Shown here one piece after another: positions 1 through 9,181 of a stretch of 64,000 bases of DNA; the stretch's first letter is position 1; every line of letters begins with the position of its first letter. The notes under the pieces are model-generated. The model was not told the origin of the DNA, did no database searches, and saw only the letters and a program-made list of their open reading frames with translations. A program made the position numbers and the translations under genes. The stretch comes from Pelagadaptatus aseana (GTDB taxonomy: Bacteria; Pseudomonadota; Gammaproteobacteria; Pseudomonadales; Cellvibrionaceae), in the NCBI GenBank assembly GCA_040365065.1, contig BAABNI010000005.1, forward strand, positions 124,001-188,000. Reading direction: 5' to 3'.

Positions 1-1263
1 GGCCACACCGGCCGCCGAACCAATGGACAACATGCTACCGCCCACGCCTGCGGTCAGGGTGACCAGCAGCCATTGCAGGTGCGACATCTCCGGCTCCATG
101 GTCAGTACCGCAAACATCACCGGGATGTTATCGACAATGGCCGACAGTACGCCCACCAGAATGTTGGCTTTGGTTGGGCCCAATTCGCCGTACATGGCTT
201 CCGATACCAGCTCGAGATAACCGATAAAGCCCAGACCGCCCACGGCCAGAATTACGCCATAGAAGAAAAACAGCGTGTCCCACTCGGCGTGAGCAACACG
301 TTCAAAGATGTCGAACTCCTTGTGCTGGCGGCCAGCCGGGATACTCGACTGCAGGGATTTGCGACCCTGTTTGCGCAGCCAGAAACCGTAGAGTTTGATG
401 TACGACAGACCCAGCATCATGCCGTAGACCGGAGGCAGGTGCAGGAAGTTGTGGAAGCTTACCGCGGTAATAATGGTGGCCAGAAACAGGCCGACAATGA
501 CCATGCCGCCTTGCTCAATTTCGGCAGCTTCGGTGCCGCTTGGCTCCGGTGAGCCTTTGGGCAGAGCAAAACTCATGATGAACGCCGGTACCAGGAAGTT
601 GACCAGAGATGGAATGAACAGGGCAAAAAACTCGAAAAACTCGATAATGCCTTTCTGCCAAACCATCAGGGTGGTGATATCACCAAACGGGCTGAAGGCG
701 CCACCTGCGTTGGCACTGATCACGATGTTGATACAGCCAATGGCAATAAATTCCGGCTTGCCTTTACCTACGGTCATGACCACTGCGCCCATGATCAGAG
801 CGGTTGTCAGGTTGTCGGCGATGGGGGAGATAAAGAACGCCAGAATGCCTGTGAGCCAGAACAGGGCGCGGTAGCTGAAGCCCTTTTTAATTAACCAGTC
901 GCGCAACGCATCAAATACACCGCGTTCGAGCATGGCGTCGATGTAGGTCATCGCCACCAGCAGGAAGAAAAACAGCTCGGCGTATTCCAGAAAGTTATGG
1001 CGGATCGCATGCTCAATCAGCGCGGGATCTTCGCCACGGTAAGCAAAAGCAATCAGAATCCAGATCAAACCGGCGGCCAGCAGTACCGGCTTGGATTTGC
1101 GCATGTGGATTTGCTCTTCGAAGATCACCATAGTGTAGGAGATTGCGAAGATCGCCAGACAGGCAAAGCCGACCCAGCTGTTGGTTAAATCGAGAGCGTC
1201 ACCGCTGGCCAGAGCAAGTGCGGGCAGCAGCAAGGTAAACATCAAAGTCAGAAATTTGATCAT
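1..1263 (-). CDS. nhaD: NhaD-type Na+/H+ antiporter (C-terminus cut by window edge)
   Basis: Inner-membrane antiporter of the NhaD/ion transporter superfamily, expected to exchange cytoplasmic Na+ (or Li+) for external protons. The reading frame stays open from the ATG at 1263 to base 1, giving 421 residues, so only a short C-terminal part is missing. It opens with a hydrophobic leader-like helix ending in ALALASGDA and carries many membrane helices. Two segments look typical of the family: one around SPIADNLTTALIMGA and one around SAIVDNIPVMFAV, each with an Asp-Asn pair in a membrane segment. An AGAGG-type ribosome site lies 5 bases before the ATG. Family assignment is from remembered motifs; the exact ion preference is inference. 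Confidence 0.85.
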   Translation of the reverse strand, partial: MIKFLTLMFTLLLPALALASGDALDLTNSWVGFACLAIFAISYTMVIFEEQIHMRKSKPVLLAAGLIWILIAFAYRGEDPALIEHAIRHNFLEYAELFFFLLVAMTYIDAMLERGVFDALRDWLIKKGFSYRALFWLTGILAFFISPIADNLTTALIMGAVVMTVGKGKPEFIAIGCINIVISANAGGAFSPFGDITTLMVWQKGIIEFFEFFALFIPSLVNFLVPAFIMSFALPKGSPEPSGTEAAEIEQGGMVIVGLFLATIITAVSFHNFLHLPPVYGMMLGLSYIKLYGFWLRKQGRKSLQSSIPAGRQHKEFDIFERVAHAEWDTLFFFYGVILAVGGLGFIGYLELVSEAMYGELGPTKANILVGVLSAIVDNIPVMFAVLTMEPEMSHLQWLLVTLTAGVGGSMLSIGSAAGVA

Positions 1264-1437
1264 GGGGGCCTCTTGAACATAGCGCCATAATTGGCGCGCG
1301 TATTTTAGAGGCCTTTGTTTGGTCTGGCTATCCACACCATGTACGACTTTGATCTAAGGCAAACTCAGGTCTCTAGTTTGATTAGATTAGTCGCAGAAAT
1401 CAGAAATGGTTCCCCTGAAGGCGATTTTTAAGTGAAT

Positions 1438-2331
1438 TTATTGATTAATCAGGTCATTTAGGGCCGGTTCCAGCTCCCGGTAGCGGAATTCAAACCCACT
1501 GTTTTCCAGTTTGTTTGGTATGACGTTTTGACTGTCCAGCAGCAGGCAAGCCGATTCTCCCAGTGCCATTCGCATTATTAATGGCGGCATGGGGAGAAAC
1601 GCCGGACGTTTCAGTACACGTGCCAAAGTCTGGCTGAACTGGCGATTGGGCTGGGGTGTGGGTGCGGTGAGATTGACCGGCCCGGACAGATCAGGCTGCT
1701 CAAGCAGATAGGCCATGGCTCGGATATGATCCTGCAGGTGTATCCATGACATATATTGCCTGCCTTGCCCGATCGGGCCGCCTAGCCCAAGTTTGAATGG
1801 CAGCAGCATCTTGGCCAGTGCACCCCCTTGCTTCGCCAGAACAATGCCGGTGCGCAATAACACCACTCGGGTAACACCATTGGCGTTCAGGGCAATGGAT
1901 TCCCAGTTGGAGCAAACCTCGGTGGGGAAATCCGGTTGTCCCGTAGGGGAGTCTTCCAGTAATTCCGTGTCACCCTGATGGCCATAAACACCAATCGCTG
2001 AACCACTGAGAAAAACTTTCGGTGGCTGGTCACTGTGATTGAAAAGGTCCACCAGATGTTTGGTGATATGCCAGCGACTGTTGCAAATAATGGCTTTCTG
2101 TTTGTCGCTCCAGCGCTTGTCGATGATGGGCTCGCCAGCGAGATTGATCACCGCATCAAAGCCATTGAGGTCGTGCAGATCTTCGAGGGATTCTATTAAA
2201 TTAATATGTGAACCCAGAGAGCGCTGTGAGAGCTTGGGGGTGCGGGTTAATACGGTGAAGGTATGCTCCGGATACTGCCGGATAAAGGCTCTGCCAATCA
2301 GTCCGGTACCGCCGGTCATTAAGATGTTCAT
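1438..2331 (-). CDS. TIGR01777 family NAD(P)-binding epimerase-like protein
   Basis: Predicted cytosolic protein of 297 residues in the extended short-chain dehydrogenase group (YfcH/SulA-like, TIGR01777). The N-terminus has the Rossmann glycine motif TGGTGLIG at residues 6-13, and the later stretch around SGSAIGVYG resembles the active-site region of the family. The C-terminal third has the PNRQFSQTLARVL-like segment (DUF1731 region). The ATG at 2331 is preferred over an upstream in-frame start at 2373 because it places the Rossmann motif at the very N-terminus and has a GGGGCGA sequence just upstream. The substrate is unknown for this family. Confidence 0.85.
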   Translation of the reverse strand: MNILMTGGTGLIGRAFIRQYPEHTFTVLTRTPKLSQRSLGSHINLIESLEDLHDLNGFDAVINLAGEPIIDKRWSDKQKAIICNSRWHITKHLVDLFNHSDQPPKVFLSGSAIGVYGHQGDTELLEDSPTGQPDFPTEVCSNWESIALNANGVTRVVLLRTGIVLAKQGGALAKMLLPFKLGLGGPIGQGRQYMSWIHLQDHIRAMAYLLEQPDLSGPVNLTAPTPQPNRQFSQTLARVLKRPAFLPMPPLIMRMALGESACLLLDSQNVIPNKLENSGFEFRYRELEPALNDLINQ

Positions 2332-2438
2332 GGTCGCCCCAGATTCTGCGTATGGATAAATAATAATACGCAAAAACCGGGGGATTGGATGGGCGGGGAT
2401 TCCCGCCCTGTGATGACTTCTGCTGATCAGGCTCGGTA

Positions 2439-3941
2439 TTAGGCCTGCTCAGCGCTTTGCTGTTTCTTGATGCGGGCTTCCCAGAAGTCGGCGCCTTTGA
2501 TACCCAGTTTTTCGGGATCGAAACAGAATTTATCAAGCCCCTGTGCCTGCTGCGCTTCATAGTCGCGCAGGGCTTTTACCGCTGGCTTGGCACAGATGTA
2601 GATAAAGATGATCGCCAGAATGTTCAGCCAGGCCATCAGACCCACACCGATATCGCCCATGGCCCAGGCCAGATTGGCGGCCTTGATGGCGCCATAAAAG
2701 GTGGCTGCAACCAGTGCTATTTTCAGAACAAACAGCGGGTTGGGTAAATGTACGTGGCGTTGCAGGTAAGTGAGATTGGTCTCGGCAATGTAGTAGTAAG
2801 CCAGGATGGTGGTGAACGCGAAGAAAAACAGTGAAATGGCAATCAACACGTTACCCAGATCCGGGAAGATGCTTTCCATCGCCGCCTGAGTAAAGGCCGG
2901 GCTGTTTGGAATCATGCTGGCACTCAGGTTGCTCACAATCATTTGCTCGTCGGCACCAATGACGTTGTAAGAACCGGTGATCAGAATCATCAGCGCAGTC
3001 GCGGTGCAAACAAACAGAGTGTCGACATAAACCGAGAAAGATTGCACCAGGCCCTGCTGGGCGGGGTGGTCTACTTCGGCGGCGGAAGCGGCGTGAGGGC
3101 CACTGCCCTGACCGGCTTCGTTGGAGTAAACACCACGCTTAACGCCCCAGCCAATAACCGCACCCAATCCAGCCATAGGGGTAAAGGCATCGCTGATGAT
3201 CAGATTGAAAATGCCAGGCAGTTCGTGAATGTGCAGACCGATAACAATACAGGCGGTGATGATGTAACCGAGAGCCATAAAGGGCACGACCACCTGAGTC
3301 ACATGGGCAATACGTTTGACGCCACCAAAGATGATGAAGCCCAGCAGCAGAGCAATCACAGTACCGGTAACGATTTTGGCAAAACTGATGTCGCCAAAGC
3401 CGGTTGATACCAGTTCACCCGGACCAATCGCCAGTTCCACCGCATTGGCCATGGCATTTGACTGGATGCCAGGCAGCATCAGACCAGTGGCAATCACCGT
3501 GGCAATGGCAAAAATCACAGCGTACCATTTTTGGCCGGTGGCTTTTTCAATATAAAAAGCCGGGCCACCACGGTACTGACCGTCGATTTCTTCTTTGTAA
3601 ATCTGACCAAGGGTGGATTCAATGTAGGCGGTAGCGGCGCCAAAGAAGGCGACAACCCACATCCAGAAAACCGCACCTGGACCACCGAAACCAATGGCGG
3701 CAGCAACACCGGCGATATTGCCTGTGCCGACACGGCCGGACAGGGAAACGGTTAACGCCTGGAATGAAGAAATGCCCTTTTGGGATTCTTCGTTGTTCAT
3801 CAGCAGACGCCACATTTCACGGAAATGTCGGACCTGCACAAAGCGTGTGGCAATGGAAAAAAATAAACCGGCACCAAGGCACAGATAAACCAGAGCCGGA
3901 CTCCAGACTAATCCGTTTACCGCATCAACAAACTCTTGCAT
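2439..3941 (-). CDS. Alanine/glycine:cation symporter (AGCS family)
   Basis: Inner-membrane sodium- or proton-coupled symporter for alanine or glycine (AGCS/DagA/AlsT family), 500 residues, close to the family's usual length. Around ten hydrophobic segments are visible. The family signature near the first third is present: SGRVGTGNIAGVAAAIG, followed by GPGAVFWMW. The ATG at 3941 gives the expected N-terminus (MQEFVDAVNGLVWSP); a longer form from 3983 adds 14 untypical residues. The 5' flank on this strand (about 3985-4055) is very AT-rich and probably holds the promoter. It is transcribed in the same direction as the TIGR01777 gene with a gap of about 100 bases, so an operon is possible but not shown. 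Confidence 0.9.
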   Translation of the reverse strand: MQEFVDAVNGLVWSPALVYLCLGAGLFFSIATRFVQVRHFREMWRLLMNNEESQKGISSFQALTVSLSGRVGTGNIAGVAAAIGFGGPGAVFWMWVVAFFGAATAYIESTLGQIYKEEIDGQYRGGPAFYIEKATGQKWYAVIFAIATVIATGLMLPGIQSNAMANAVELAIGPGELVSTGFGDISFAKIVTGTVIALLLGFIIFGGVKRIAHVTQVVVPFMALGYIITACIVIGLHIHELPGIFNLIISDAFTPMAGLGAVIGWGVKRGVYSNEAGQGSGPHAASAAEVDHPAQQGLVQSFSVYVDTLFVCTATALMILITGSYNVIGADEQMIVSNLSASMIPNSPAFTQAAMESIFPDLGNVLIAISLFFFAFTTILAYYYIAETNLTYLQRHVHLPNPLFVLKIALVAATFYGAIKAANLAWAMGDIGVGLMAWLNILAIIFIYICAKPAVKALRDYEAQQAQGLDKFCFDPEKLGIKGADFWEARIKKQQSAEQA

Positions 3942-4261
3942 AACAACTCGCAAATTTTTAAATTCAGGGCACGAGTAGACCATTAAAAGTTCATATAGTT
4001 TAAAATTAGAATAACTTTTCTAAAAAAACTTTTTAAAAATTGATTTAAAAAGAACAGGTTAGTGTTTCAGGCAGGTGAGTGGTGTGGCGCCTGAAGCATC
4101 GGGTCGATGCAGGACGAAATCGTGACTTTGTCGAAGGGAGCGGGCAGAAAATTTTAATGACCTCGGCCGTTTTTCTGCCTTAATCAGGGCGCGTAAAAAC
4201 TCGTCATTGTTCACGCGCTGCTGGACGCCATTGACAGTATCAATGGCGCCCGCAGGTAGAC
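3942..4261. other. Intergenic region with AT-rich promoter-like stretch and a hairpin
   Basis: No credible gene is seen in these 320 bases. Bases 3985-4055 are strongly AT-rich and lie just upstream of the alanine/glycine symporter start, so this is the likely promoter area; I cannot fix -35 and -10 boxes with confidence. A perfect 9-bp stem with a 5-base loop lies at 4226-4248, immediately beyond the stop codon of the next gene on the minus strand. It lacks a U-tract on that strand, so it is a 3' mRNA hairpin rather than a classical terminator. Confidence 0.5.
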
Positions 4262-4900
4262 TCAGATAGCGCGGGACAAGGTGTTGTTCAACATCAGCAA
4301 AATACCGGTAGTTTCGCGATAGGGCAGTCCCCGATAGAACGAGTAAAAAATGCCCATGGTCATAACCGAAGTAAAGATGACGAATGTGTCTGCCAGCGAC
4401 ATGCCCAGTAAGGCGACGCCTGCTACGGTCAGAATGTAAGCGACCTGCACAAAGAAGGTGACGTCATGACCTTTGTCATCGGTGGTGGGAAGAAACTTAC
4501 TGGCAAGCCATGCGATCGGGCCAGTAGCAATACAGAAAGACCAGATCAATGCCGGTGCAGTGGCGTTATACCCTGCCTGCTCGGTACAGAAAATCAGAAC
4601 CGACAAGCACCAGATCATAAAAATACTGTTGGTATAGAGCGAGCTGAAAAATCCGAAAAAGTAACTGCCAAACCTGTGACCTTTTTCCAGCAGGGAAGAG
4701 GCCGGTGTCGTAAAAATTAATCCCGGTATCATCAGTACACCAATAACCAAAGGTGCGACCAGTAACGCGATGGCGCCATAACTGATTAGGTCCCACTCGC
4801 CCGCTATGGCCAGCCAAATGCCAGCGATGACTCCCATTAAGAGGGTGGTTGTTCCGGCTGGAATTTTTTTAAATGAAAATTCTTTTGCAAAAGATTTCAT
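4262..4900 (-). CDS. Unassigned multi-pass membrane protein
   Basis: A 212-residue protein that I do not recognise. It is very hydrophobic, with roughly six membrane segments (for example about 15-35, 42-62, 85-105 and 107-128) separated by short loops. The N-terminal MKSFAKEFSFKKIPAG is basic and probably cytoplasmic. It does not resemble a transporter family I can name. It stands alone, transcribed on the minus strand, with a perfect 16-bp palindrome about 110 bases upstream of its start that could be an operator. Its function is not inferable from sequence. Confidence 0.65.
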   Translation of the reverse strand: MKSFAKEFSFKKIPAGTTTLLMGVIAGIWLAIAGEWDLISYGAIALLVAPLVIGVLMIPGLIFTTPASSLLEKGHRFGSYFFGFFSSLYTNSIFMIWCLSVLIFCTEQAGYNATAPALIWSFCIATGPIAWLASKFLPTTDDKGHDVTFFVQVAYILTVAGVALLGMSLADTFVIFTSVMTMGIFYSFYRGLPYRETTGILLMLNNTLSRAI

Positions 4901-5009
4901 GATCTTTTACCTCTGAATATTTAGGTCGCAAAGAGACCGATTGAATTTCAGCGGCAAGGTTAGTGTGCTGGAAAGTAAGCTTTTTGATATGAATCAATGG
5001 GCCGGATCC

Positions 5010-5025
5010 TCAAGTCATGACTTGA
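5010..5025. promoter_or_regulatory. Perfect 16-bp palindrome, possible operator
   Basis: TCAAGTCATGACTTGA reads identically on both strands. It sits 110 bases upstream of the minus-strand membrane gene starting at 4900 and about 75 bases beyond the 3' end of the zinc-ribbon gene at 5100. A 16-bp perfect palindrome outside a coding region is typical of a dimeric repressor or activator site. The cognate regulator is not apparent in the window. Confidence 0.35.
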
Positions 5026-5099
5026 TTTCATGACGTGCATAATCAGAAATCATATAACCGAAAGCTGGCCGAAAAAGAACGGCTAAGTTGTCGCAAGGC

Positions 5100-5366
5100 T
5101 TATGACATTGATGTCAGTGATGACAAAAGTGCAAGAAATAATATTAAAGCGACAATCCAGAACGTCAGGCCCAATGAGCTTCTTTCTGTTCGGGCGACTT
5201 TTTGATGCTCCAGAAAACTTGCCAGTTCATGATCGTCAAGATGACTGCAGTGGGGGCAACCCTGTTTGCTTTTGGGATCGTAAAGTAAATTACAGCGTGG
5301 GCAGGGTGTGTTGTTTTTCTGGGATTTCAGTAATAGCAGTTTGGCAAAGAGTCCGCCGATGGGCAT
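5100..5366 (-). CDS. Small zinc-ribbon protein with one C-terminal membrane helix
   Basis: An 88-residue protein of unknown function. Residues 22-40 hold a CPRC...CPHC double CxxC zinc-ribbon motif, followed by a short helical linker and a single C-terminal hydrophobic helix at about residues 68-85. This suggests a tail-anchored membrane protein with a cytoplasmic zinc knuckle. An AAGGA ribosome site lies 8 bases before the ATG and overlaps the stop region of the upstream gene. The gap to that gene (5378-6043) is only 11 bases, so the two are almost certainly co-transcribed and may work together. Confidence 0.65.
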   Translation of the reverse strand: MPIGGLFAKLLLLKSQKNNTPCPRCNLLYDPKSKQGCPHCSHLDDHELASFLEHQKVARTERSSLGLTFWIVALILFLALLSSLTSMS

Positions 5367-5377
5367 GTTTTCAATCC

Positions 5378-6043
5378 TTATAAGATCTGGGAAGAATACT
5401 CTTCCTGTTTTATGTGTCGGTACGCCATCGATAAGGCCGCAACTTCCAGTACGGTTGTCGCCATTGAAAAGATTAATGAAAAATATTCGCCAAGCAGAAA
5501 AAGCATGATCACATAATGCGGAATAAATAGAACCAGCGGGAAAATAATCAAGACAACTGCCAGTGGAAACTGATGTCTCTGGGTTAGCTTCCAGGAGAGT
5601 TTAAAGGATACCGCTTCATTGACCGCTATGCCGGGAAAAGCCAGTGAAAATCTACAGGCTAGCCAGAAGAATACCAAAACGCCGAGTGTCATGCCGACCG
5701 TTGGAATGAATGCCAAGGGAATCACAATTAGACACAGCAGCAAGATCAAGAAAAGCATATGAAAGGCAAACAACGTTTCCCTCTTGCTCCAGCGGTTTAT
5801 TCCCCATTCCGGGACTGAGTCCGGCCCCAATAAAAGCATTCGATGTGTGGTGATTGCGACATTAACGTGGATCAGGATCGACAGAACACCGAAGATAAAG
5901 TTAGCAACTGGGTGAACATTGGCCCCGTAAGCCAGTTCAAATACTATGTAAACGATAAATGGAAAAAGGAGCGCTTTCAACAATGCGCTGCGATAGTAAT
6001 AAACACTGTAGGCAGCGCCTGTGATTGCCTTGCCTGCATCCAT
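5378..6043 (-). CDS. Unassigned multi-pass membrane protein, partner of the zinc-ribbon gene
   Basis: A 221-residue integral membrane protein that I cannot place in a named family. Five or six hydrophobic segments are visible, including about 24-42, 46-64, 92-112, 114-135 and 160-185. A loop between the second and third carries charged residues (SVPEWGINRWSKRE), consistent with a cytoplasmic loop. It is the first gene of a two-gene unit, with the 88-residue zinc-ribbon protein 11 bases downstream. The pairing of a polytopic protein with a tail-anchored zinc-ribbon protein suggests a small membrane complex, but that is inference only. Confidence 0.6.
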   Translation of the reverse strand: MDAGKAITGAAYSVYYYRSALLKALLFPFIVYIVFELAYGANVHPVANFIFGVLSILIHVNVAITTHRMLLLGPDSVPEWGINRWSKRETLFAFHMLFLILLLCLIVIPLAFIPTVGMTLGVLVFFWLACRFSLAFPGIAVNEAVSFKLSWKLTQRHQFPLAVVLIIFPLVLFIPHYVIMLFLLGEYFSLIFSMATTVLEVAALSMAYRHIKQEEYSSQIL

Positions 6044-6183
6044 GTCAGAACCTTCCCCTTTGTCACTATTTATTTCCTATACTGCAGGACTATCTCTGAC
6101 AATGCTGGTTTTGACAAGATTTGACTGGGGAGAAAACCTCTCGGCAAATTGATGGGCGGAGGGTTTGTCTTTAATGACTGAAT

Positions 6184-6209
6184 AAAAAAAGGCCCGCCAT
6201 AGGCGAGCC
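6184..6209 (-). terminator. Rho-independent terminator after tRNA-Met
   Basis: On the minus strand an 8-bp GC-rich stem (6191-6198 with 6202-6209, including one G-U pair, 3-base loop) is followed by a run of seven T. It begins 10 bases beyond the CCA end of the tRNA gene. Confidence 0.85.
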
Positions 6210-6218
6210 TTTTGAATA

Positions 6219-6295
6219 TGGTAGCTAGGGGCGGACTTGAACCGCCGACCCCAGCATTATGAGTGCTGTGCTCTAACCAGCTGAGCTACCTAGCC
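6219..6295 (-). tRNA. tRNA-Met(CAT), elongator
   Basis: A 77-base cloverleaf on the minus strand. The acceptor begins GGCTAGG and its partner strand ends CCTAGCT followed by the encoded ACCA tail. The anticodon loop reads CTCATAA, giving anticodon CAT, and the T-loop reads GTTCAAG. The D-arm (GCTCAGCTGGTTAGAGC) and the G1 of the acceptor match the elongator methionine tRNA pattern rather than the initiator, which has an unpaired C1-A72 end and three G-C pairs in the anticodon stem. Confidence 0.95.
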
Positions 6296-6381
6296 ACTAC
6301 CATCCCCTGTTGGGAGGGCGCGTATTTTCGCTATAGTCCCATTTAAAGTCAACCCTTAAAACAACGACTTAGCGTACTTTT

Positions 6382-7561
6382 TCAGGCTTTTTTCCGGGCG
6401 CTGTGTTTTTTCAAATTGTGAGCCAGAATGGGTGGCCCCAACAGTTCGAAAATGACGGTGGCGCCCAGTGCGGTTGGCAGCAGGATGTCGGTCAGCTCGG
6501 GGTAGAGTTGTGAGGCAATCAGTGCGGTACCAATGGCGATGCCGGCCTGTGGCAGCAGCGACATGCCCAGCTCAACACCTTCTCCGGCGCTTTTGTCGAT
6601 GCGCTTCATGGCGATGGCACCGCCCAGTGCCCGGCCGCCGATGCGGGTGCCGATGTAGAGCAGACCAATCGCTCCCAGATTCTGCAGTTGTGGCAGTGAC
6701 AGGGAGGCGCCGGCGAGAATAAAGAACAGCAGCATAAAGGGCCATTCGATGTGGTCGATGGCGTGGAAGGGGCGTTTGTGATGGCGGGCGGTGTTGGCCA
6801 CGGTAATGCCCATGGTGATGCAGGCCAGCAGATAAGATACATCCAGCCACAGTGCCATGCCGGCGCACAACAATACCGCCCCCAGAGCTTCCACCAACAT
6901 GGGTTCGCCACCGGGGGTGCGCCCGGTGATGTAGCCGATGGGCAGGCCCAGAGCCAGTCCCAGGCCAACCCCCCCCGAGTAATTCATACAATACATGCCA
7001 GCTGCCATCGGTGCCGTTGCCGGGTAGCAATTCGCCGGCCAGAATCAGTGACAGACCAAAGATCATCAGACCCCAGATGTCGTCCAGTGCCACAATCCCT
7101 AATAATTGTTTGTTGTAATTGCTGCTGCCTCTTTGTTCGTTGATGACATCGTGTACGGCGGCGGGGTCGGTGGCGGTGGCAATGGCGCCCAGCAGGAAGC
7201 CCAGTGCCCATTGGTCCAGCAGCAGACCCATGCTCAATGCCACGGTCAGCCAGGTGATCAGGGTAATGATGATGGAGTGATTGAGTACCACCTTGCCCTG
7301 CTTGCTGATAAAGCGTCGGGTGAGTTTGCCACCCAGCAGAAAGCCCACCATGGCCAGTGCCACGGTGCTGATCCACTGGAACTCGGCGGTGGCCACTTCG
7401 CTGACCAGATCCAGACCGGAAGGGCCGATGGCAATGCCCAGCAGGATCAACAGGGTAACCCGGGGCAGGTTGAGTTTATGGGCCAGCCACTGGGCGCTCA
7501 GTCCGAGCAACAGCATGGAGCCCAGCGAGGCGAGGTGTATGGCAATGGTGTCGGTGTGCAT
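6382..7561 (-). pseudogene. CPA2-type cation/proton antiporter, frameshifted at a poly-G tract
   Basis: Membrane antiporter of the Na_H_Exchanger (KefB/CPA2) family, here split over two frames. The N-terminal part (from the ATG at 7561 to about 6977) and the C-terminal part (from about 6969 to 6382) together give a continuous protein of about 392 residues. Both halves are convincing: the first has the ATATDPAAVHDV membrane motif and the second ends with helices such as LLPQAGIAIGTALIASQL. The break falls at an 8-base C run (G8 on the coding strand, 6969-6976). Removing one G restores a smooth YELLGGVGLGLALG junction. No RCK/TrkA domain is present. The break may be an assembly error, a real mutation or phase variation. 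The start has no strong ribosome site. Confidence 0.85.
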
Positions 7562-7740
7562 GGAGGTCGGTTTTATTATTTTGGTTAAGTGTAGTTGTTT
7601 CCGGTGGCAGAACGGAATCTCCGGGGCAGTCTTTTTTTACAGTTGATTGTGACCACTTCCGACCTTGTGGTCATTGTGGTTTGAGGAGACCATGGTGGGC
7701 TCCTATTCTGTTAATAATAAAAACCTGCAGGTTGTCGGTT

Positions 7741-8973
7741 ATGTCCATCGTAATTTATGCCATTCCCCTTTATCTGATCTTGATCTTTATCGAGTTTATG
7801 GTGGATCGGGCCCGCCACACTGGCTATTACCGTATCAATGATGCCTTTGGCAGTCTGTCGCTGGGGATTATGAGTCGCTCATCCAAATTGGTGCTGATTG
7901 GTGCCGGTACGGTGTTTATTGACAAACTGTTGCCTGAGGCGCGTTTGTGGCAGCTGTCGGCAGACAGTGTCTGGGTGTGGCTGTTTACGTTTGTCGCTTA
8001 CGATTTTACCTACTACTGGTTGCACCGCATCAGTCACAGCATCAATTTTTTCTGGGCCGGTCACGTGGTGCATCACTCCAGCGAAGAGTACAACCTGACC
8101 ACGGCGCTGCGGCAGACCAGCTCCGATGTGGGGGTCTGGCTGTTCAGCGTGCCCCTGTTGTTGACCGGTGTGCCGGTTGAAGTATATCTGACCTGTGTTG
8201 GTTTGAATCTGATTTATCAGTTCTGGGTGCATACAAGGCTGATCGACAAACTCTGGCCCTGGTATGAAGCGGTGATGGTCACACCTTCCCATCACCGGGT
8301 GCACCATGCGCAAAATGCCGTATACATCGATCGCAATCACGGTGGCGTGTTTATTTTGTGGGATAAGTGGTTTGGTACGTTTCAGGCGGAGCTTGCCGAC
8401 GAAGACATTATTTACGGGGTGCGGCGGCCTTTGCATTCCTTTAATCCGCTGTGGGCCAACGTTCAGGTGTGGTGGAGTCTGATGCAGGACGCATGGCACA
8501 CCCGCCGCTGGCGCGACAAACTGCGGTTGTGGTGGATGCCAACCGGCTGGCGTCCGGCGGATGTGGAGGTGCGTTACCCGCTGCTGAAAAGCGATTTAAG
8601 CGCATTCACAAAGTACGATCCCGATGTTGACCGTCCGGTGCAGATCTATGGCATGGCCCAGTTGACCATGAACATCGGGCTGCTGGTCTATTTCCTGTTT
8701 TACTTTGCCGGCCTTGATAGTGCGCTGCTGTTGTCGGGTTTTGCCCTGATCAGCCTGCCACTGATTACCACAGGTTGGCTGTTTGAAGGGCGTAGTCATT
8801 GGTGGGAGGGCGCGCGATTGTTGCTCAGTTGGGTGTTGCTGGTAATGGCGAGCGCGCTGATTCCGCAAACGGCGGTCTGGGTGTTTGGCGGTTACCTTAT
8901 CCTGTCCAGCCTGTTCTATACCGGTCTGTTTTTGCTTGGCACCACCGGAGTTACCCGCGCATCTGCGGGGTGA
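7741..8973 (+). CDS. Sterol desaturase/fatty acid hydroxylase family membrane protein
   Basis: Predicted integral-membrane di-iron oxygenase, 410 residues. The histidine clusters of the superfamily are intact: HRISH at 95-99, HVVHH at 108-112 and HHRVHH at 184-189. Membrane helices flank them at about 1-20, 45-62, 76-95 and 135-160. After residue 290 there is an extra C-terminal half of about 110 residues with four more hydrophobic helices, which the shortest family members lack and which recalls alkylglycerol-monooxygenase-like proteins. The ATG at 7741 gives an N-terminus that starts directly with the first helix; an in-frame TTG at 7681 would add 20 residues. The substrate (fatty acid, sterol or ether lipid) cannot be told from sequence. 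Confidence 0.85.
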   Translation: MSIVIYAIPLYLILIFIEFMVDRARHTGYYRINDAFGSLSLGIMSRSSKLVLIGAGTVFIDKLLPEARLWQLSADSVWVWLFTFVAYDFTYYWLHRISHSINFFWAGHVVHHSSEEYNLTTALRQTSSDVGVWLFSVPLLLTGVPVEVYLTCVGLNLIYQFWVHTRLIDKLWPWYEAVMVTPSHHRVHHAQNAVYIDRNHGGVFILWDKWFGTFQAELADEDIIYGVRRPLHSFNPLWANVQVWWSLMQDAWHTRRWRDKLRLWWMPTGWRPADVEVRYPLLKSDLSAFTKYDPDVDRPVQIYGMAQLTMNIGLLVYFLFYFAGLDSALLLSGFALISLPLITTGWLFEGRSHWWEGARLLLSWVLLVMASALIPQTAVWVFGGYLILSSLFYTGLFLLGTTGVTRASAG

Positions 8974-9181
8974 GTTGCGGTTGTCCGTTGTAGTCCGTGG
9001 TGGCGGCCACGTCTGTGTCTGATCTGGCGATCAATGTGATCTCCCGCCAGCCTCAAAGTAGTCTTTAATATAAGGCATGTGGGCGAAAGCCGTTCCCGGG
9101 GATTTGACACATGGTTATTTCAATCGGTCCGTGAAATTATCCGTACAAATTCCTGTGAACAACACAATGAGGAGGTGCGGC

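Noticed and set aside
7691..7830. Short frame starting at an ATG with GAGGAG upstream, overlapping the hydroxylase start
   Set aside because: The ribosome-like site is attractive, but the peptide ends after about 45 residues and is out of frame with the conserved hydroxylase; a leader peptide cannot be excluded but nothing supports it.
9104..9132. TTGACA at 9104 as a sigma-70 promoter of the ATP-grasp operon
   Set aside because: At 16-18 bases downstream there is no acceptable -10 hexamer; the nearest AT-rich hexamer is about 24 bases away.
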